A stretch of 64,000 nucleotides of DNA from an uncultured Oscillospiraceae bacterium (GCA_900544715.1 UQWL01000012.1:1-64000), one strand, 5' to 3'; numbered from the stretch's first letter, positions 8,025-17,235 are shown. The notes: generated by a model from the sequence alone, not told the origin. Translations and numbers: made by a program.

Positions 8025-9119
8025 ATGCATGATGGAAAAAAAGGTTCCACAGGGCACAATAAGAAGCCAAGCAAAGCAATGATTGCAGTGATCTCCATCG
8101 TCCTCGTGCTTCTATTGCTCGTAATCATCGGTGTGGTCGTCGGCAACCGCTATCTGGATAAAATAGATATTGATCCGGCGGATCCGAGCGAACGCACGAC
8201 GCTGCAGGTAGACCCGGAAGTAGAAAAAGAAGAAAGTGATCTTAAGAAAAAAATTCCTAAGAAATATCAGCAGGATTTCAATAATGCGGATGGATCGATT
8301 GCAAAAAATATCAAAAGTGGAACCGTATGGTATCACAAAGACGTTTACAACCTCCTGCTGGTCGGAAGTGACACGCGTAATCCTCAGTACTATTCGCGCT
8401 CTGATTCCATGATCTTGATTTCTGTTAATAAGCGAAGCCAGCAGGTTAAAATGGTATCTCTGCTGCGCGCGGCTTACGTCAGCATTCCGGGGCATGGCAA
8501 TACAAGGCTGAACGCCGCCTATTCCTACGGCGGTCCGCAATTGCTGATCGATACGATTGAATTAAACTATAAAATCCATATTGATAATTATATCAGCGTC
8601 GATTTTACCGCCTTCCAAAAAATAGTTGATATTTTAGGTGGCATCGATATGAAGCTGACAGATGTCGAAGCAAAGGCTTTGGCTAATGATTTCGCCGCCG
8701 CCGGGCTGGATGTTCCCACAGGTGCCGGAACCTATCATATGGACGGAGCTACCACGCTCAAATATGTCCGTCTGCGCAGCATCGATTCCGATCGCAACAG
8801 GACGCAGCGCCAGCGGAACGTTTTGAATGTGATCATCAGCAAGGCAAAATCTATGGGACTCAGCGAAGGGCTTGAATTGTTGGATGAAATTTTGCCGCTT
8901 GTAAAAACCGATATGAGCAAATCCACAATCGTTTCACAGGCGACCAATGCGATGCGCTATCTCAAATGGAATATCACGCAGGATACGATTCCACATACCT
9001 ACCCCAAGCTTGTCAATATAGACGGCATGGAAGTTTTACTGCTCGACTGGAACCAAACTGTCAGCTATATCCACAAAATTTTGTATCCTGGCCTGGAGCC
9101 TCAGAAAATCCCCTCCTGA
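8025..9119 (+). CDS. LytR-CpsA-Psr (LCP) family envelope polymer ligase
   Basis: 364 aa. A short basic cytoplasmic tail and one membrane segment (about residues 18-40) precede an LCP domain. Family landmarks are LLLVGSDTR, SRSDSMILIS, the arginine-bearing SLLRAAYVSIPGHG, TRLNAAYSYGGP, and RLRSIDSDRNRTQRQR. LCP enzymes move undecaprenyl-phosphate-linked polymers (teichoic acid, capsule) onto peptidoglycan outside the membrane. The start at 8025 has GAGGTG seven bases upstream; the ATG at 8007 has none. It is monocistronic between its own promoter and terminator. Confidence 0.9.
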   Translation: MHDGKKGSTGHNKKPSKAMIAVISIVLVLLLLVIIGVVVGNRYLDKIDIDPADPSERTTLQVDPEVEKEESDLKKKIPKKYQQDFNNADGSIAKNIKSGTVWYHKDVYNLLLVGSDTRNPQYYSRSDSMILISVNKRSQQVKMVSLLRAAYVSIPGHGNTRLNAAYSYGGPQLLIDTIELNYKIHIDNYISVDFTAFQKIVDILGGIDMKLTDVEAKALANDFAAAGLDVPTGAGTYHMDGATTLKYVRLRSIDSDRNRTQRQRNVLNVIISKAKSMGLSEGLELLDEILPLVKTDMSKSTIVSQATNAMRYLKWNITQDTIPHTYPKLVNIDGMEVLLLDWNQTVSYIHKILYPGLEPQKIPS

Positions 9120-9145
9120 CAACAGCATCATTTTTTTAATCAATA

Positions 9146-9192
9146 CAGCCGTCCTGAGCTGCTTTCTTCAGCTCAGGGCGGCTGTTTGTTTG
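9146..9192 (+). terminator. Terminator after LCP gene
   Basis: A GC-rich inverted repeat (CAGCCGTCCTGAGCTG with its near-complement, one bulge) is followed by TTTGTTTG, 26 bases after the stop. The gap 9193-9377 to the next gene is AT-rich and shows nothing further. Confidence 0.8.
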
Positions 9193-9377
9193 ATTGAAAG
9201 AAAGGAAAGCCCTTATAAAATATTTCTCTATTCATTTGGCACACTACTATCATACAACTTCAAAACAGTAAGTAAATTTTTCTATTCAGCTATGAGAGAA
9301 GGCGCCGATTTTTGTCATGCAGATCAAATTGCCGCCGCGCTCTCATCGGCTTACTGAAACGGAGGCTCCATCCCAAA

Positions 9378-9728
9378 ATGAATCGTTGGCTCACCGCGCT
9401 CGGCGGTTTTTTTGTCGGCATTGTCAACAGCCTCTTGGGCGCTGGCGGAGGCATGCTGGCCGTCCCGCTTTTGCAAAAATCAAACTTAACACAAACGCAG
9501 GCACATGCTAGCTCGATCGCCGTCATCTTTCCGCTTTCCCTGCTCAGCTCAATCCTATATGTCACATCCGGAAAGGTAGCGCTCATGCAGGCGGTTCCCT
9601 ACTTCCCGGTAGCGGTGATCGGCGCTATTGCCGGCTCTCTGCTGCTCCCGCGCATTCCTGCAAAGTGGCTGCGCCGGATTTTCGGGATCTTTATGCTTTG
9701 GGCTGGCGTCAGGATGGTGATGAAATGA
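9378..9728 (+). CDS. TauE/SafE-family permease, first half-protein
   Basis: 116 aa with four hydrophobic segments. It carries the DUF81 repeat signature NSLLGAGGGMLAVPLL near the N-terminus. TauE/SafE proteins export sulfonates, sulfite or related anions and usually hold two such repeats in about 250 aa. This gene encodes only the first; its stop overlaps the start of the second in ATGA. ATG 9378 is the first start matching the family, with GGAGG twelve bases upstream, a longer spacing than usual. Confidence 0.85.
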   Translation: MNRWLTALGGFFVGIVNSLLGAGGGMLAVPLLQKSNLTQTQAHASSIAVIFPLSLLSSILYVTSGKVALMQAVPYFPVAVIGAIAGSLLLPRIPAKWLRRIFGIFMLWAGVRMVMK

Positions 9729-10096
9729 GCTGGATCGATCAAATCGCGGGGCTTTTCTCAGCCGTGGCAGGGGCACTGGGGCTCGGCGGAGGCGGCGTGC
9801 TGGTGCTTTACCTCACGCTCGGCATGCATATGCCCCAACTGCGGGCACAGGGGATTAACCTGCTGTTTTTCCTGCCCTGCGCGCTCGTATCCATCCTGAT
9901 GAACTGGAAAAAGAAACTCATCCATTGGAAAAGCGTCATTCCCATGGCACTGGGCGGGCTTGCCGGAGTCGGCCTGGGTACCTGGCTTGCCGGAATGATC
10001 AAGGGCGAATGGCTGGGGAAACTATTCGGCTGCTTTCTCCTGATCGTAGGGCTGATCGAGCTGTTCGGCAAGCCGAAAAAAGAAAAGGAAGCCTAA
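9725..10096 (+). CDS. TauE/SafE-family permease, second half-protein
   Basis: 123 aa with four hydrophobic segments and the second-repeat signature GALGLGGGGVLVLYL. ATGA overlap with the preceding half implies coupled translation and a 1:1 heterodimer equivalent to one full TauE/SafE protein. The transported anion is unknown. Ends with a Lys/Glu tail on the cytoplasmic side. Confidence 0.85.
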   Translation: MSWIDQIAGLFSAVAGALGLGGGGVLVLYLTLGMHMPQLRAQGINLLFFLPCALVSILMNWKKKLIHWKSVIPMALGGLAGVGLGTWLAGMIKGEWLGKLFGCFLLIVGLIELFGKPKKEKEA

Positions 10097-10135
10097 AACG
10101 CACGCTGCATCAATCCGTTGCAGCGTGCGTTTTGC
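10097..10135. terminator. Bidirectional terminator shared with convergent ruvX
   Basis: AAAACGCACGCTGCA and its complement with a nine-base loop. Flanking A and T runs suit both directions. The final codons and stop of ruvX lie inside the hairpin. Confidence 0.8.
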
Positions 10136-10538
10136 GATAGTCAATATAATCCTGTAAAATCATAACGGCGGCCACTGCATCTACCACAGCCTTACGCTTT
10201 TGCCCACGCGTGTTGGTTTGATTCAGCGCCTGATGCGCACACACCGTGGTCAGCCGTTCATCCCAAAGCTGAACAGGCAGGTTACACGCTTCCTCCAGCT
10301 GCGTGGCAAACGCGCGGCATTTTTGCGCGCGGAAGCCCTCGCTTCCATCCATATTCCGCGGCAGGCCAAGCACAATTTCCTGTGCATCGTGCTTTTTTGC
10401 CTCTTCGGCAATCATCCGGGCTAACTTTGGCGCATAGGCCTCCGCCAAAACAGCCACGGGGGAAGCCAGCAGTTCCAGCTTATCGCACACGGCAATCCCC
10501 GTGCGCGCATCTCCATAGTCGACGGAAAGAATCACCAT
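10110..10538 (-). CDS. ruvX: RuvX/YqgF family RNase H-fold nuclease
   Basis: 142 aa. The N-terminal LSVDYGDARTGIAV holds the first catalytic Asp of the RNase H-like fold; EIVLGLPRNMDGSEG and LWDERLTT carry further conserved acidic residues. The family matures the 5' end of 16S rRNA and was earlier proposed as a Holliday-junction resolvase. It is the last gene of the pyrC-led operon, 14 bases after the phosphatase gene, and its stop is inside the terminator. Confidence 0.9.
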   Translation of the reverse strand: MVILSVDYGDARTGIAVCDKLELLASPVAVLAEAYAPKLARMIAEEAKKHDAQEIVLGLPRNMDGSEGFRAQKCRAFATQLEEACNLPVQLWDERLTTVCAHQALNQTNTRGQKRKAVVDAVAAVMILQDYIDYRKTHAATD

Positions 10539-10552
10539 TTTGCAGCACCTCT

Positions 10553-11248
10553 TTATTCAAATTGCATCGCATCCCGGTTTTCCTTCCGCCACCAGCTTTG
10601 CTTTGCAAAGGTGGAGAGGTGCTCTGCCAGATGCGAGCTGTCGTTTTCCAGCAAAATCTCAGGCTGCATCGAGCGGTCAAATGCAATCACGCTGATCGCT
10701 GTGTTATCGCACCAATCCACATCGTTGAGCCGCTCTATTGGCCAACCATGCGCACGGCACAGCAAGTTCCGGATCGCACAGCCATGGGACGCAATCAATA
10801 CAGACTGCCCAAAATGGCCGGCGGCAATCTCCGTGACGGCCTCCCAAATGCGGCTGTAAACTTCGACCATGCTCTCTCCGCCGTCCGGATGGAAGCTCCA
10901 CGGCTCCTGGTTCCAGAGGTAACTTTCCTGCGGGTAAAGCGTCGGAAAATCACCCCACTTCTTTCCTTCCCAGCAGCCTCCATGGATTTCAGCAAGCCGG
11001 GCATCCAGCTTGATCTCCAGCCCATAATGGCGGTTTGCGGCCTGCGCTGTTTTCAATGCGCGCTGAAGCGGGCTGGAATAGGCGGCCTGAAAAGGGAATT
11101 CCCGCATCCGCTCTGCAAGGGCGTCCAACTGGCGGGCACCATTTTCCGTAATATCACAATCCGTGCTGCCCTGAAACACACGATGATAATTGCCCATCGC
11201 CTCACAGTGGCGCACAACGATCAGCTTCACATGCTCTTTATCTACCAT
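10553..11248 (-). CDS. Histidine phosphatase family protein
   Basis: 231 aa. The phosphate pocket is RHCEAMGN (His about residue 14) with SHGCAIRN as the second His loop and AEIHGGCWEGK bearing the acidic residue. This is the phosphoglycerate-mutase-like superfamily; several members act on nucleotide or sugar phosphates. Its start overlaps the pyrD stop by seven bases, so it is translated with the pyrimidine genes. That makes a nucleotide-related substrate plausible, but none is shown. Confidence 0.82.
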   Translation of the reverse strand: MVDKEHVKLIVVRHCEAMGNYHRVFQGSTDCDITENGARQLDALAERMREFPFQAAYSSPLQRALKTAQAANRHYGLEIKLDARLAEIHGGCWEGKKWGDFPTLYPQESYLWNQEPWSFHPDGGESMVEVYSRIWEAVTEIAAGHFGQSVLIASHGCAIRNLLCRAHGWPIERLNDVDWCDNTAISVIAFDRSMQPEILLENDSSHLAEHLSTFAKQSWWRKENRDAMQFE

Positions 11249-12153
11249 ACTTCGACCTTCCCCGTCAGCTCGGTGACCGATTGGATCTGATGCTCCTCCA
11301 AATACCGCTCCAGGCCCTCGATGATTTTCAGCGGCGCATACGCATCCGCAAACAACGCGGTGCCGATCTGGATGGCCGACGCGCCCGCGAGCATCATTTC
11401 AACCGCATCCTCCCAGGTAGCGATCCCGCCCATTCCGATGACAGGGATTTTTACGCGCCGGGCCGTTTCCCACACCATGCGCACCGCCACAGGAAACACC
11501 GCCGGGCCGGACATGCCGCCCGTATTGTTCCGCAACACGGGGCGGCGGGTTTTAATATTAATCCGCATACCAGTGAGCGTATTGATGAGCGACACCGCAT
11601 CCGCGCCAGCGGCCTCTACCGCGGCGGCAATCTCGGAGATGCTGGTCACATTCGGCGTAAGCTTCACGATCAAGGGCTTGCTCGTTACTTTACGAACCGC
11701 CGCAGTGATCTCCTGAGCGGAGGTGCAGGAAGTGCCGAAGGAAGCGCCGCCCTGTTTGACGTTTGGGCAGGAAATGTTCAGCTCTATCATATCGACAGCC
11801 GTTCCATCAAGCTTTTCGGCGGCCTGGCAGTAGTCGGAAATCACACTGCCCGCCAGATTGGCGATGACCACTGTGCCCTGCTCCTTTAGCCAGGGCAAAT
11901 CCTCCCGGATAAACGCATCCACTCCCGGATTTTGCAGGCCAACGCTGTTGAGGATGCCGGATGGCGTTTCCGCAATGCGCGGAGGAGGATTTCCCAGCCG
12001 CTCGTGGAGCGTTGTTCCCTTACAGGAGATGCCCCCCAGGCGGGAAATTGGGTAAAGGGCGTTATACTCCCGGCCGAAGCCAAATGTGCCGGAGGCCGTG
12101 ATCACCGGGTTTTTTAGCGTTACGCCTGCGAGATTCACAGATAAATCCGCCAT
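11242..12153 (-). CDS. pyrD: Dihydroorotate dehydrogenase B, catalytic subunit
   Basis: 303 aa FMN enzyme oxidising dihydroorotate to orotate. Class 1B landmarks are present: SGTFGFGREY, KGTTLHERLGNPPPR, and NISCPNVKQGG with the catalytic Cys of class 1 enzymes. It is coupled to pyrK, with TAATG overlap of stop and start, as expected for the NAD-dependent PyrDK heterotetramer. All key residues I can place are intact, in contrast to carAB upstream. Confidence 0.95.
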   Translation of the reverse strand: MADLSVNLAGVTLKNPVITASGTFGFGREYNALYPISRLGGISCKGTTLHERLGNPPPRIAETPSGILNSVGLQNPGVDAFIREDLPWLKEQGTVVIANLAGSVISDYCQAAEKLDGTAVDMIELNISCPNVKQGGASFGTSCTSAQEITAAVRKVTSKPLIVKLTPNVTSISEIAAAVEAAGADAVSLINTLTGMRINIKTRRPVLRNNTGGMSGPAVFPVAVRMVWETARRVKIPVIGMGGIATWEDAVEMMLAGASAIQIGTALFADAYAPLKIIEGLERYLEEHQIQSVTELTGKVEVW

Positions 12154-12938
12154 TACCACACCACCTCTTTCGCATCGAATACCGGGCCGTCCTTACAGAC
12201 ATGACGGTAATGCTCCCCATCCGCCTCTTTCGTTTTGCAGGCGCAGACAAGGCACGCGCCGACGCCGCAGCCCATGCGCTCCTCCAAAGAGACCTGGCAG
12301 GGAATCTGATGCTCCTGCGCGAGGGCCGCAATCGCTTTCAGCATTGGCGTGGGGCCGCAGGCGAGAATCCCCGCGCAGGGCTTTTCCCGCGCAATATGCG
12401 CTGCAAGCCGCTCTTTGAGCAGATCTGTCACAAGCCCATGAAAGCCGAGCGACCCATCATCCGTTGCGATTTGCACATTGGCACAGGCCAGTGCAAAATC
12501 ACGGGCCAGGATGCAGGCATCTGCATTCCGAAAGCCGAGAATCGCCTCGGTTTGCCCCGGCAATGTCTGCGCGACGCTTAGCAGCGGCGGCGTTCCAATG
12601 CCTCCGCCTATGAGAATAATCCCTTCCCCACTCTCCGGCAGGGAAAACCCGTTGCCCAAAGGCCCCAGCAAATCGACGGCGTCGCCCATCTGCCGTTCAG
12701 AAAGCCAGGCAGTCCCCTTCCCGCGCACCTCAAAAACGATGCGCAGAGCACCAATGTTGCGGTCAATCTCACAAATGGAAATTGGCCTACGCAGCGGATG
12801 TTCGCCGCAGCGGATGTGGAGGAATTGGCCCGGCACGGCCGCTTTGGCAATTTCCGGCGCGAAGAGCGTGATATCAAAGGCTGCCTTGTTCAGGCGGCGG
12901 ATCGAGGCGATCCGCCCTTCTGTTTGTAAGTATGCCAT
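12153..12938 (-). CDS. pyrK: Dihydroorotate dehydrogenase B, electron transfer subunit
   Basis: 261 aa. FAD-binding RRPISICEI, the NAD-binding glycine loop IGGGIGTPPLL, and a C-terminal 2Fe-2S site (CGVGACLVC with a later Cys in HVCKDGPVF). It passes electrons from dihydroorotate through FMN, the iron-sulfur cluster and FAD to NAD. Ribosome site AAAGGATGA precedes the ATG. It lies 42 bases downstream of carB. Confidence 0.95.
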   Translation of the reverse strand: MAYLQTEGRIASIRRLNKAAFDITLFAPEIAKAAVPGQFLHIRCGEHPLRRPISICEIDRNIGALRIVFEVRGKGTAWLSERQMGDAVDLLGPLGNGFSLPESGEGIILIGGGIGTPPLLSVAQTLPGQTEAILGFRNADACILARDFALACANVQIATDDGSLGFHGLVTDLLKERLAAHIAREKPCAGILACGPTPMLKAIAALAQEHQIPCQVSLEERMGCGVGACLVCACKTKEADGEHYRHVCKDGPVFDAKEVVW

Positions 12939-12980
12939 CTATTTCATCATCCTTTTCTCGGAAAACTGTAGCGAAGGGGC

Positions 12981-15900
12981 TCAGGCGAGATCAATCAGCT
13001 CAATATCCTCCAACGTGCGTTTATTGGAGAGGCAGCGCGTCAGCGCAAAAGCCGTATCCAGAGAGGTAAAGGTCGGAATTTGACGCTCCAATGCCCTGCG
13101 GCGGATACGGATATCATCCATGATTGACTGGCGGCCCTTTTGCGATGTGGAAACAACATAAACAATTTTATTGCTTTCCAATAAATCCATTGTATTGGGG
13201 GATCCCTCATGGATCTTGCGCACTGCATTTGCCGCAATGAAGTTCTCATTCAGCATTTTACAGGTGCCCGCCGTTGCATACAAATCGAAACCGAGTTGTG
13301 AGAAGCGGTCTGCCAGGCTGATTGCCTCCTGCTTATCGGAATCCCGCACGGAAAGGAACACGCCGCCTTTGCGCTTTAAACGCATCCCGGATGCCGCCAG
13401 ACCTTTGAGCAGCGCATCTTCAAAGGTGTGCGCGATGCCGAACGCCTCGCCCGTTGACTTCATCTCCAGGCCGAGCTGCGTATCTAACCCGCCAATCTGG
13501 CCGAAGCTGAAAACAGGCACACGGACAGCACAGTATTCCGAAGGCTCGATGAGCCCAGTGCCATATTCCATATCCGCCAGCTTCTCGCCCAGCATGCAGC
13601 GCGTGGCAACCGCAGCCGCGGAAATCCCCGTCGCCTTCGTCAGGAAGGGCACGCTATGGCTCTGCGTTACGCTGGCGTGGAACAGATAAATTTCATGATC
13701 GTAGTAGACAAACCGGATGTTGACAAGGCAAGGTGTGCGCAGCGCAAGCGCTAGTTTCCCGGCATATTCGACCGCGCGCTGCTTTTCTTTTTCCGGAATT
13801 TTCTGCGTGGGGCATACGGAGATCGAATCCGCAGTATGAATCCCGGCGCGTTCGATCTGTTCCGCAATCCCGGGAATGAGATAATCCTCTCCGTCCGTTA
13901 CAACGTTAAGCTCCATGCCTGTGCCGATATAATATTTTTGAAGCATAACCGGCGCGTTCTCCGTCAGCCCCTCCTGCTCGATGAAAAGGGAGAGATCCGC
14001 GCCCGTATAGGCAATGGCGCTGCGGTTCCCCGCCGTTAGCCGCACAGGGAAACCGAGCTCGCGCGCCGTTCCATCGGCATTGCCCACCGCCGTCATACAG
14101 AACGCCGGGTGCGGAATGCCCAGCTCGCCCAGCAGGCGGTCAAACGCATGGCGGTCGCTGAGCTGCTCGGCCTGCGCCTGCTGCGCGCCGAGCACGCAAA
14201 CGCCCGCATCTTTGATCATCCCGGTCATCCGCACGGCGTTGGTTCCGCCAAATTGCAGCACCGCGCCCCAAGGCTTCTCCGTGGCGAGGATGTTGGCGAC
14301 ATCCTCCGGGGTGACCGGGTCAAAATAAAGCCGGTCGGCCGTTTGAAAATCCGTCGATACCGCGTCGGGGTTGTTGTTGGCGATCACAGCTTCGCAGCCT
14401 TGCCTGCGCAGCGTTTCCACACAATGGACCGCGCAGTAATCCTGCTCGATCCCGTAACCGATCGTAACCGGGCCCGCGCCCAGCACCAGCACCTTTTTCC
14501 GATCGGCAGCAGCACGGCCGCTCTTTGTAAAGAGCGCTTCATTATCATCATCCCAGGCGGAATAGAAATAAGGCCGCTCGGCGTCGAATTCCGCCGCGCA
14601 GGTATCCACCATCTTATAGGTGGAATGGGTGGGATGCGCAAGCTTTTCGCCGGTCAGGCGCTCAATCGTGCAATCGAGAAAGCCCATATTTTTTGCACGC
14701 AAAATGGCATCCTCATCCGCACCGGCCGCCAGCTCCGCCTCCATATCGGAAATATTCTTCATCTTCGCGAGGAACCAAGGGTCGATTTCCGTCAGGCGGT
14801 AAATCCTATCGAAGGGAATGCCGCGCTCGACCGCTGCATAGACGGCAAAAATACGCTCATCGTTCGAGCGCTCAATTAGATTCAGGAGCTCTTCATCGGA
14901 AAGCGCGGAAAGCTTGGGCAGACGCGGCGTATCAAGCTGCATATTGAGAGAGCGGACCGCTTTCATAAACGCCAGCTCAAAGCTCGTACCGATCGCCATG
15001 ATTTCACCAGTGGCCTTCATGGAGCTGCCCAAACGGCGCTCCGCCTCATCGAAACGGCCAAACGACCATTTAGGAAATTTTACAACGCAATAATCGATGG
15101 CCGGCTCACAGCAGGCAGTGGTGCAGCCTGTGACCGGATTCAGGATTTCATCCAGCGTATAGCCGAGCGCGATCTTTGCGGCCACCTGTGCAACGGGGTA
15201 GCCCGTTGCCTTCGAAACCAGGGCGGAAGTGCGGCTGATGCATGGGTCGGCCTCCAGCACGGCATATTCCCCGCCATCCGGCCGCACGGCAAAGCGCACG
15301 CTGCAATTGCCTTCAATGCCCAGGGAATCGACCAGCTCAAGCGCACAGGCGCGCAGTGTTTCCGCTTCATTGTCCGTCAAGGTCTGCGCGGGCGCAACGA
15401 TGATGCTGTCGCCCGCATGGATTCCAGCAGAGTCAAGGTTTTCCATGCTGCAAACGCTGATGCAGTTACCCATCCGGTCGCGCATCACTTCAAACTCGAT
15501 TTCTTTCCACCCCGAAATGCATTTTTCCACGAGGATCTGACGGATCAGCGAGGTGTGCAGCTCTTTATCCGCCATTTCCAGCAGCGTCGCCTCATCCGGG
15601 CAAAGGTCAGCCGTGCTGCCACCGAGCGTATAGGCCGGGCGTACACGGACGGGATAGCCCGCTTCCTTTGCAAAAGCGGCGGCATCCTGCACGGTGCCGA
15701 CCACCTTCGACGCCACGCCGGGAACACCCGCCTTCTCCAGTGCCTCCACAAAAGACTGCCTGTCCTGCACGCTGTGGATAATTTCGGGGCTGACGCCCAG
15801 CAGGCGCACCTGATGCTCCTCTAAAAAGCCGTTCATGGAGAGGCCGAGCCCCAGCTCCAGAGCCGGATTCCCGCCGACCGTCGGCAGGATGCTATCTGGT

Positions 15901-16142
15901 TGTTCCTTTTCTATGATTCGTTTGATGATATCGATATTTAAGGGCTCCAAGTAAATCTGATCCGCCAGGCCCTGATCCGTCATCGCGGTGGAAGGATTGG
16001 AATTGATCAGAACGGTTTCCAGCCCTTCCTCTTTCAAAGTGCGCAGCGCCTGCGTTCCGGCATAATCAAACTCTGCCGAACGGCCGATCACCGCCGGGCC
16101 GGAACCGATCACCAATACTTTTTTAATCTCTTTCTGCTTCAT
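12981..16142 (-). CDS. carB: Carbamoyl phosphate synthase large subunit, active sites altered
   Basis: 1053 aa, full family length: two ATP-grasp synthetase halves, an oligomerisation region and a C-terminal MGS-like allosteric domain. The scaffold is clear (GSGPAVIGRSAEFDYAG, GIHAGDSIIVAPAQTLTD, DTCAAEF). Catalytic positions depart from the family as I recall it from E. coli and B. subtilis. In the first half the Gly-rich loop is GGSTAD (about 174-179) rather than GGTGGG, and the metal/phosphate ligand segment is E297-A-D-P-C301. In the second half the usual E-N-R-R set is His822, Ser824, Thr826 and His829, and the RPSYVLGG segment is missing. The frame is open throughout. Start overlaps carA by 20 bases. 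Ordinary function is doubtful. Confidence 0.85.
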   Translation of the reverse strand: MKQKEIKKVLVIGSGPAVIGRSAEFDYAGTQALRTLKEEGLETVLINSNPSTAMTDQGLADQIYLEPLNIDIIKRIIEKEQPDSILPTVGGNPALELGLGLSMNGFLEEHQVRLLGVSPEIIHSVQDRQSFVEALEKAGVPGVASKVVGTVQDAAAFAKEAGYPVRVRPAYTLGGSTADLCPDEATLLEMADKELHTSLIRQILVEKCISGWKEIEFEVMRDRMGNCISVCSMENLDSAGIHAGDSIIVAPAQTLTDNEAETLRACALELVDSLGIEGNCSVRFAVRPDGGEYAVLEADPCISRTSALVSKATGYPVAQVAAKIALGYTLDEILNPVTGCTTACCEPAIDYCVVKFPKWSFGRFDEAERRLGSSMKATGEIMAIGTSFELAFMKAVRSLNMQLDTPRLPKLSALSDEELLNLIERSNDERIFAVYAAVERGIPFDRIYRLTEIDPWFLAKMKNISDMEAELAAGADEDAILRAKNMGFLDCTIERLTGEKLAHPTHSTYKMVDTCAAEFDAERPYFYSAWDDDNEALFTKSGRAAADRKKVLVLGAGPVTIGYGIEQDYCAVHCVETLRRQGCEAVIANNNPDAVSTDFQTADRLYFDPVTPEDVANILATEKPWGAVLQFGGTNAVRMTGMIKDAGVCVLGAQQAQAEQLSDRHAFDRLLGELGIPHPAFCMTAVGNADGTARELGFPVRLTAGNRSAIAYTGADLSLFIEQEGLTENAPVMLQKYYIGTGMELNVVTDGEDYLIPGIAEQIERAGIHTADSISVCPTQKIPEKEKQRAVEYAGKLALALRTPCLVNIRFVYYDHEIYLFHASVTQSHSVPFLTKATGISAAAVATRCMLGEKLADMEYGTGLIEPSEYCAVRVPVFSFGQIGGLDTQLGLEMKSTGEAFGIAHTFEDALLKGLAASGMRLKRKGGVFLSVRDSDKQEAISLADRFSQLGFDLYATAGTCKMLNENFIAANAVRKIHEGSPNTMDLLESNKIVYVVSTSQKGRQSIMDDIRIRRRALERQIPTFTSLDTAFALTRCLSNKRTLEDIELIDLA

Positions 16143-17235
16143 TGCGGCGCGCTCCTTTCATCCGGTCAATCAATGCGTCGTAAATCCAGGCGGTATCCTG
16201 CCTGCCGCTCCCATCGGATGGCGTAAATTCCACCGAGAAAGCAGGCGCGTTGCAATAGGAGATGCCCTCCACCGCGCCGTCGTTTACATTGGCCATCGTC
16301 ATCTCTGCTATGCCGTGCGGAATACTCTGCGCCGCAACAGAATAGCCGTGATTCTGCGTGGTAACCATGATGCGGCCCGTTTCCAAAATCCGCACCGGCT
16401 GATTAGAGCCACGGTGGCCCTTTGGCATTTTTACCACCTTGCATCCGGCGGCAAGCGCCATCACCTGATGCCCCAGCCCAACGCCAAAAAGCGGAATTTT
16501 TGATTCCAACAGCGCCTTTGCGCAATCGATCAGGCAGGGCGCGTCATCCGGGTCGCCGGGCCCATCTGAAAAAATAACGCCGTCCGGCTTGCCGGCAAGA
16601 ATTTCCTGCACTTCGGTAAAGGCCGGCACCAGCGTAAGCTCGCAGCCCCTGCGCGTGAGCGCTTTGAGCACATAGCGGGGAAAGCCGCAGTCGATCACCG
16701 TAACCCGGTAAAGCGGATTTTCCGCCGGGATCTTTTCCGGCTCCCGGATCGTAACAGCCTCTACCGCGCCGGAGATGGTATATGCCTTGATCCGGCGCAA
16801 AAGCGCATCAAAATCTTGAAGGGAATCCGTAATCGCGCCGTTGAAATAGCCCTTATCCCTCAGGGCGCGGGTCAGCCTGCGCGTGTCGATCCCGCAGATC
16901 CCCACAATATTGCGCCTGCGCAGGTATTCATCCAGCGTGAGCCCCCCGCCCATTGTGCTGGGCGTATCGCACCACTCGCGCGCGACGTATCCGTTTGCCA
17001 TAATATTGGAGGCGGCGGTTTCCTCTTCCACGCCCCGGTTCCCAACCAAAGGGTAGGTTTGCGCAACGATCTGGCCATAATAGGTCGGGTCGCTCAACAG
17101 CGACTGATAGGAGGCGGTGCAGGTGTTAAAAACCACCTCGCCCACTGTTTCGCCTGCCGCGCCCATGGAATACCCGTGGAATACCGTGCCGTCAGCGAGC
17201 ACCAAATAGGCCCGCTTCGCCTTCTTGTTTTCCAT
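16123..17235 (-). CDS. carA: Carbamoyl phosphate synthase small subunit, glutaminase triad absent
   Basis: 370 aa, full length. The N-terminal CarA-specific domain (VVFNTCTASYQ, TYYGQIVAQTYPLVGN) and the class I amidotransferase fold (GPGDPDD, TTQNHGYSV) are recognisable. The nucleophile motif normally reading GICLGHQ is GVGLGHQ, so the Cys is Gly253. The HPEA motif is TPSD, so the catalytic His and Glu are Thr338 and Ser340. The protein should not hydrolyse glutamine. It may be a structural partner feeding ammonia, or have another role. It lies 28 bases after pyrF and overlaps carB. Confidence 0.85.
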   Translation of the reverse strand: MENKKAKRAYLVLADGTVFHGYSMGAAGETVGEVVFNTCTASYQSLLSDPTYYGQIVAQTYPLVGNRGVEEETAASNIMANGYVAREWCDTPSTMGGGLTLDEYLRRRNIVGICGIDTRRLTRALRDKGYFNGAITDSLQDFDALLRRIKAYTISGAVEAVTIREPEKIPAENPLYRVTVIDCGFPRYVLKALTRRGCELTLVPAFTEVQEILAGKPDGVIFSDGPGDPDDAPCLIDCAKALLESKIPLFGVGLGHQVMALAAGCKVVKMPKGHRGSNQPVRILETGRIMVTTQNHGYSVAAQSIPHGIAEMTMANVNDGAVEGISYCNAPAFSVEFTPSDGSGRQDTAWIYDALIDRMKGARRNEAERD

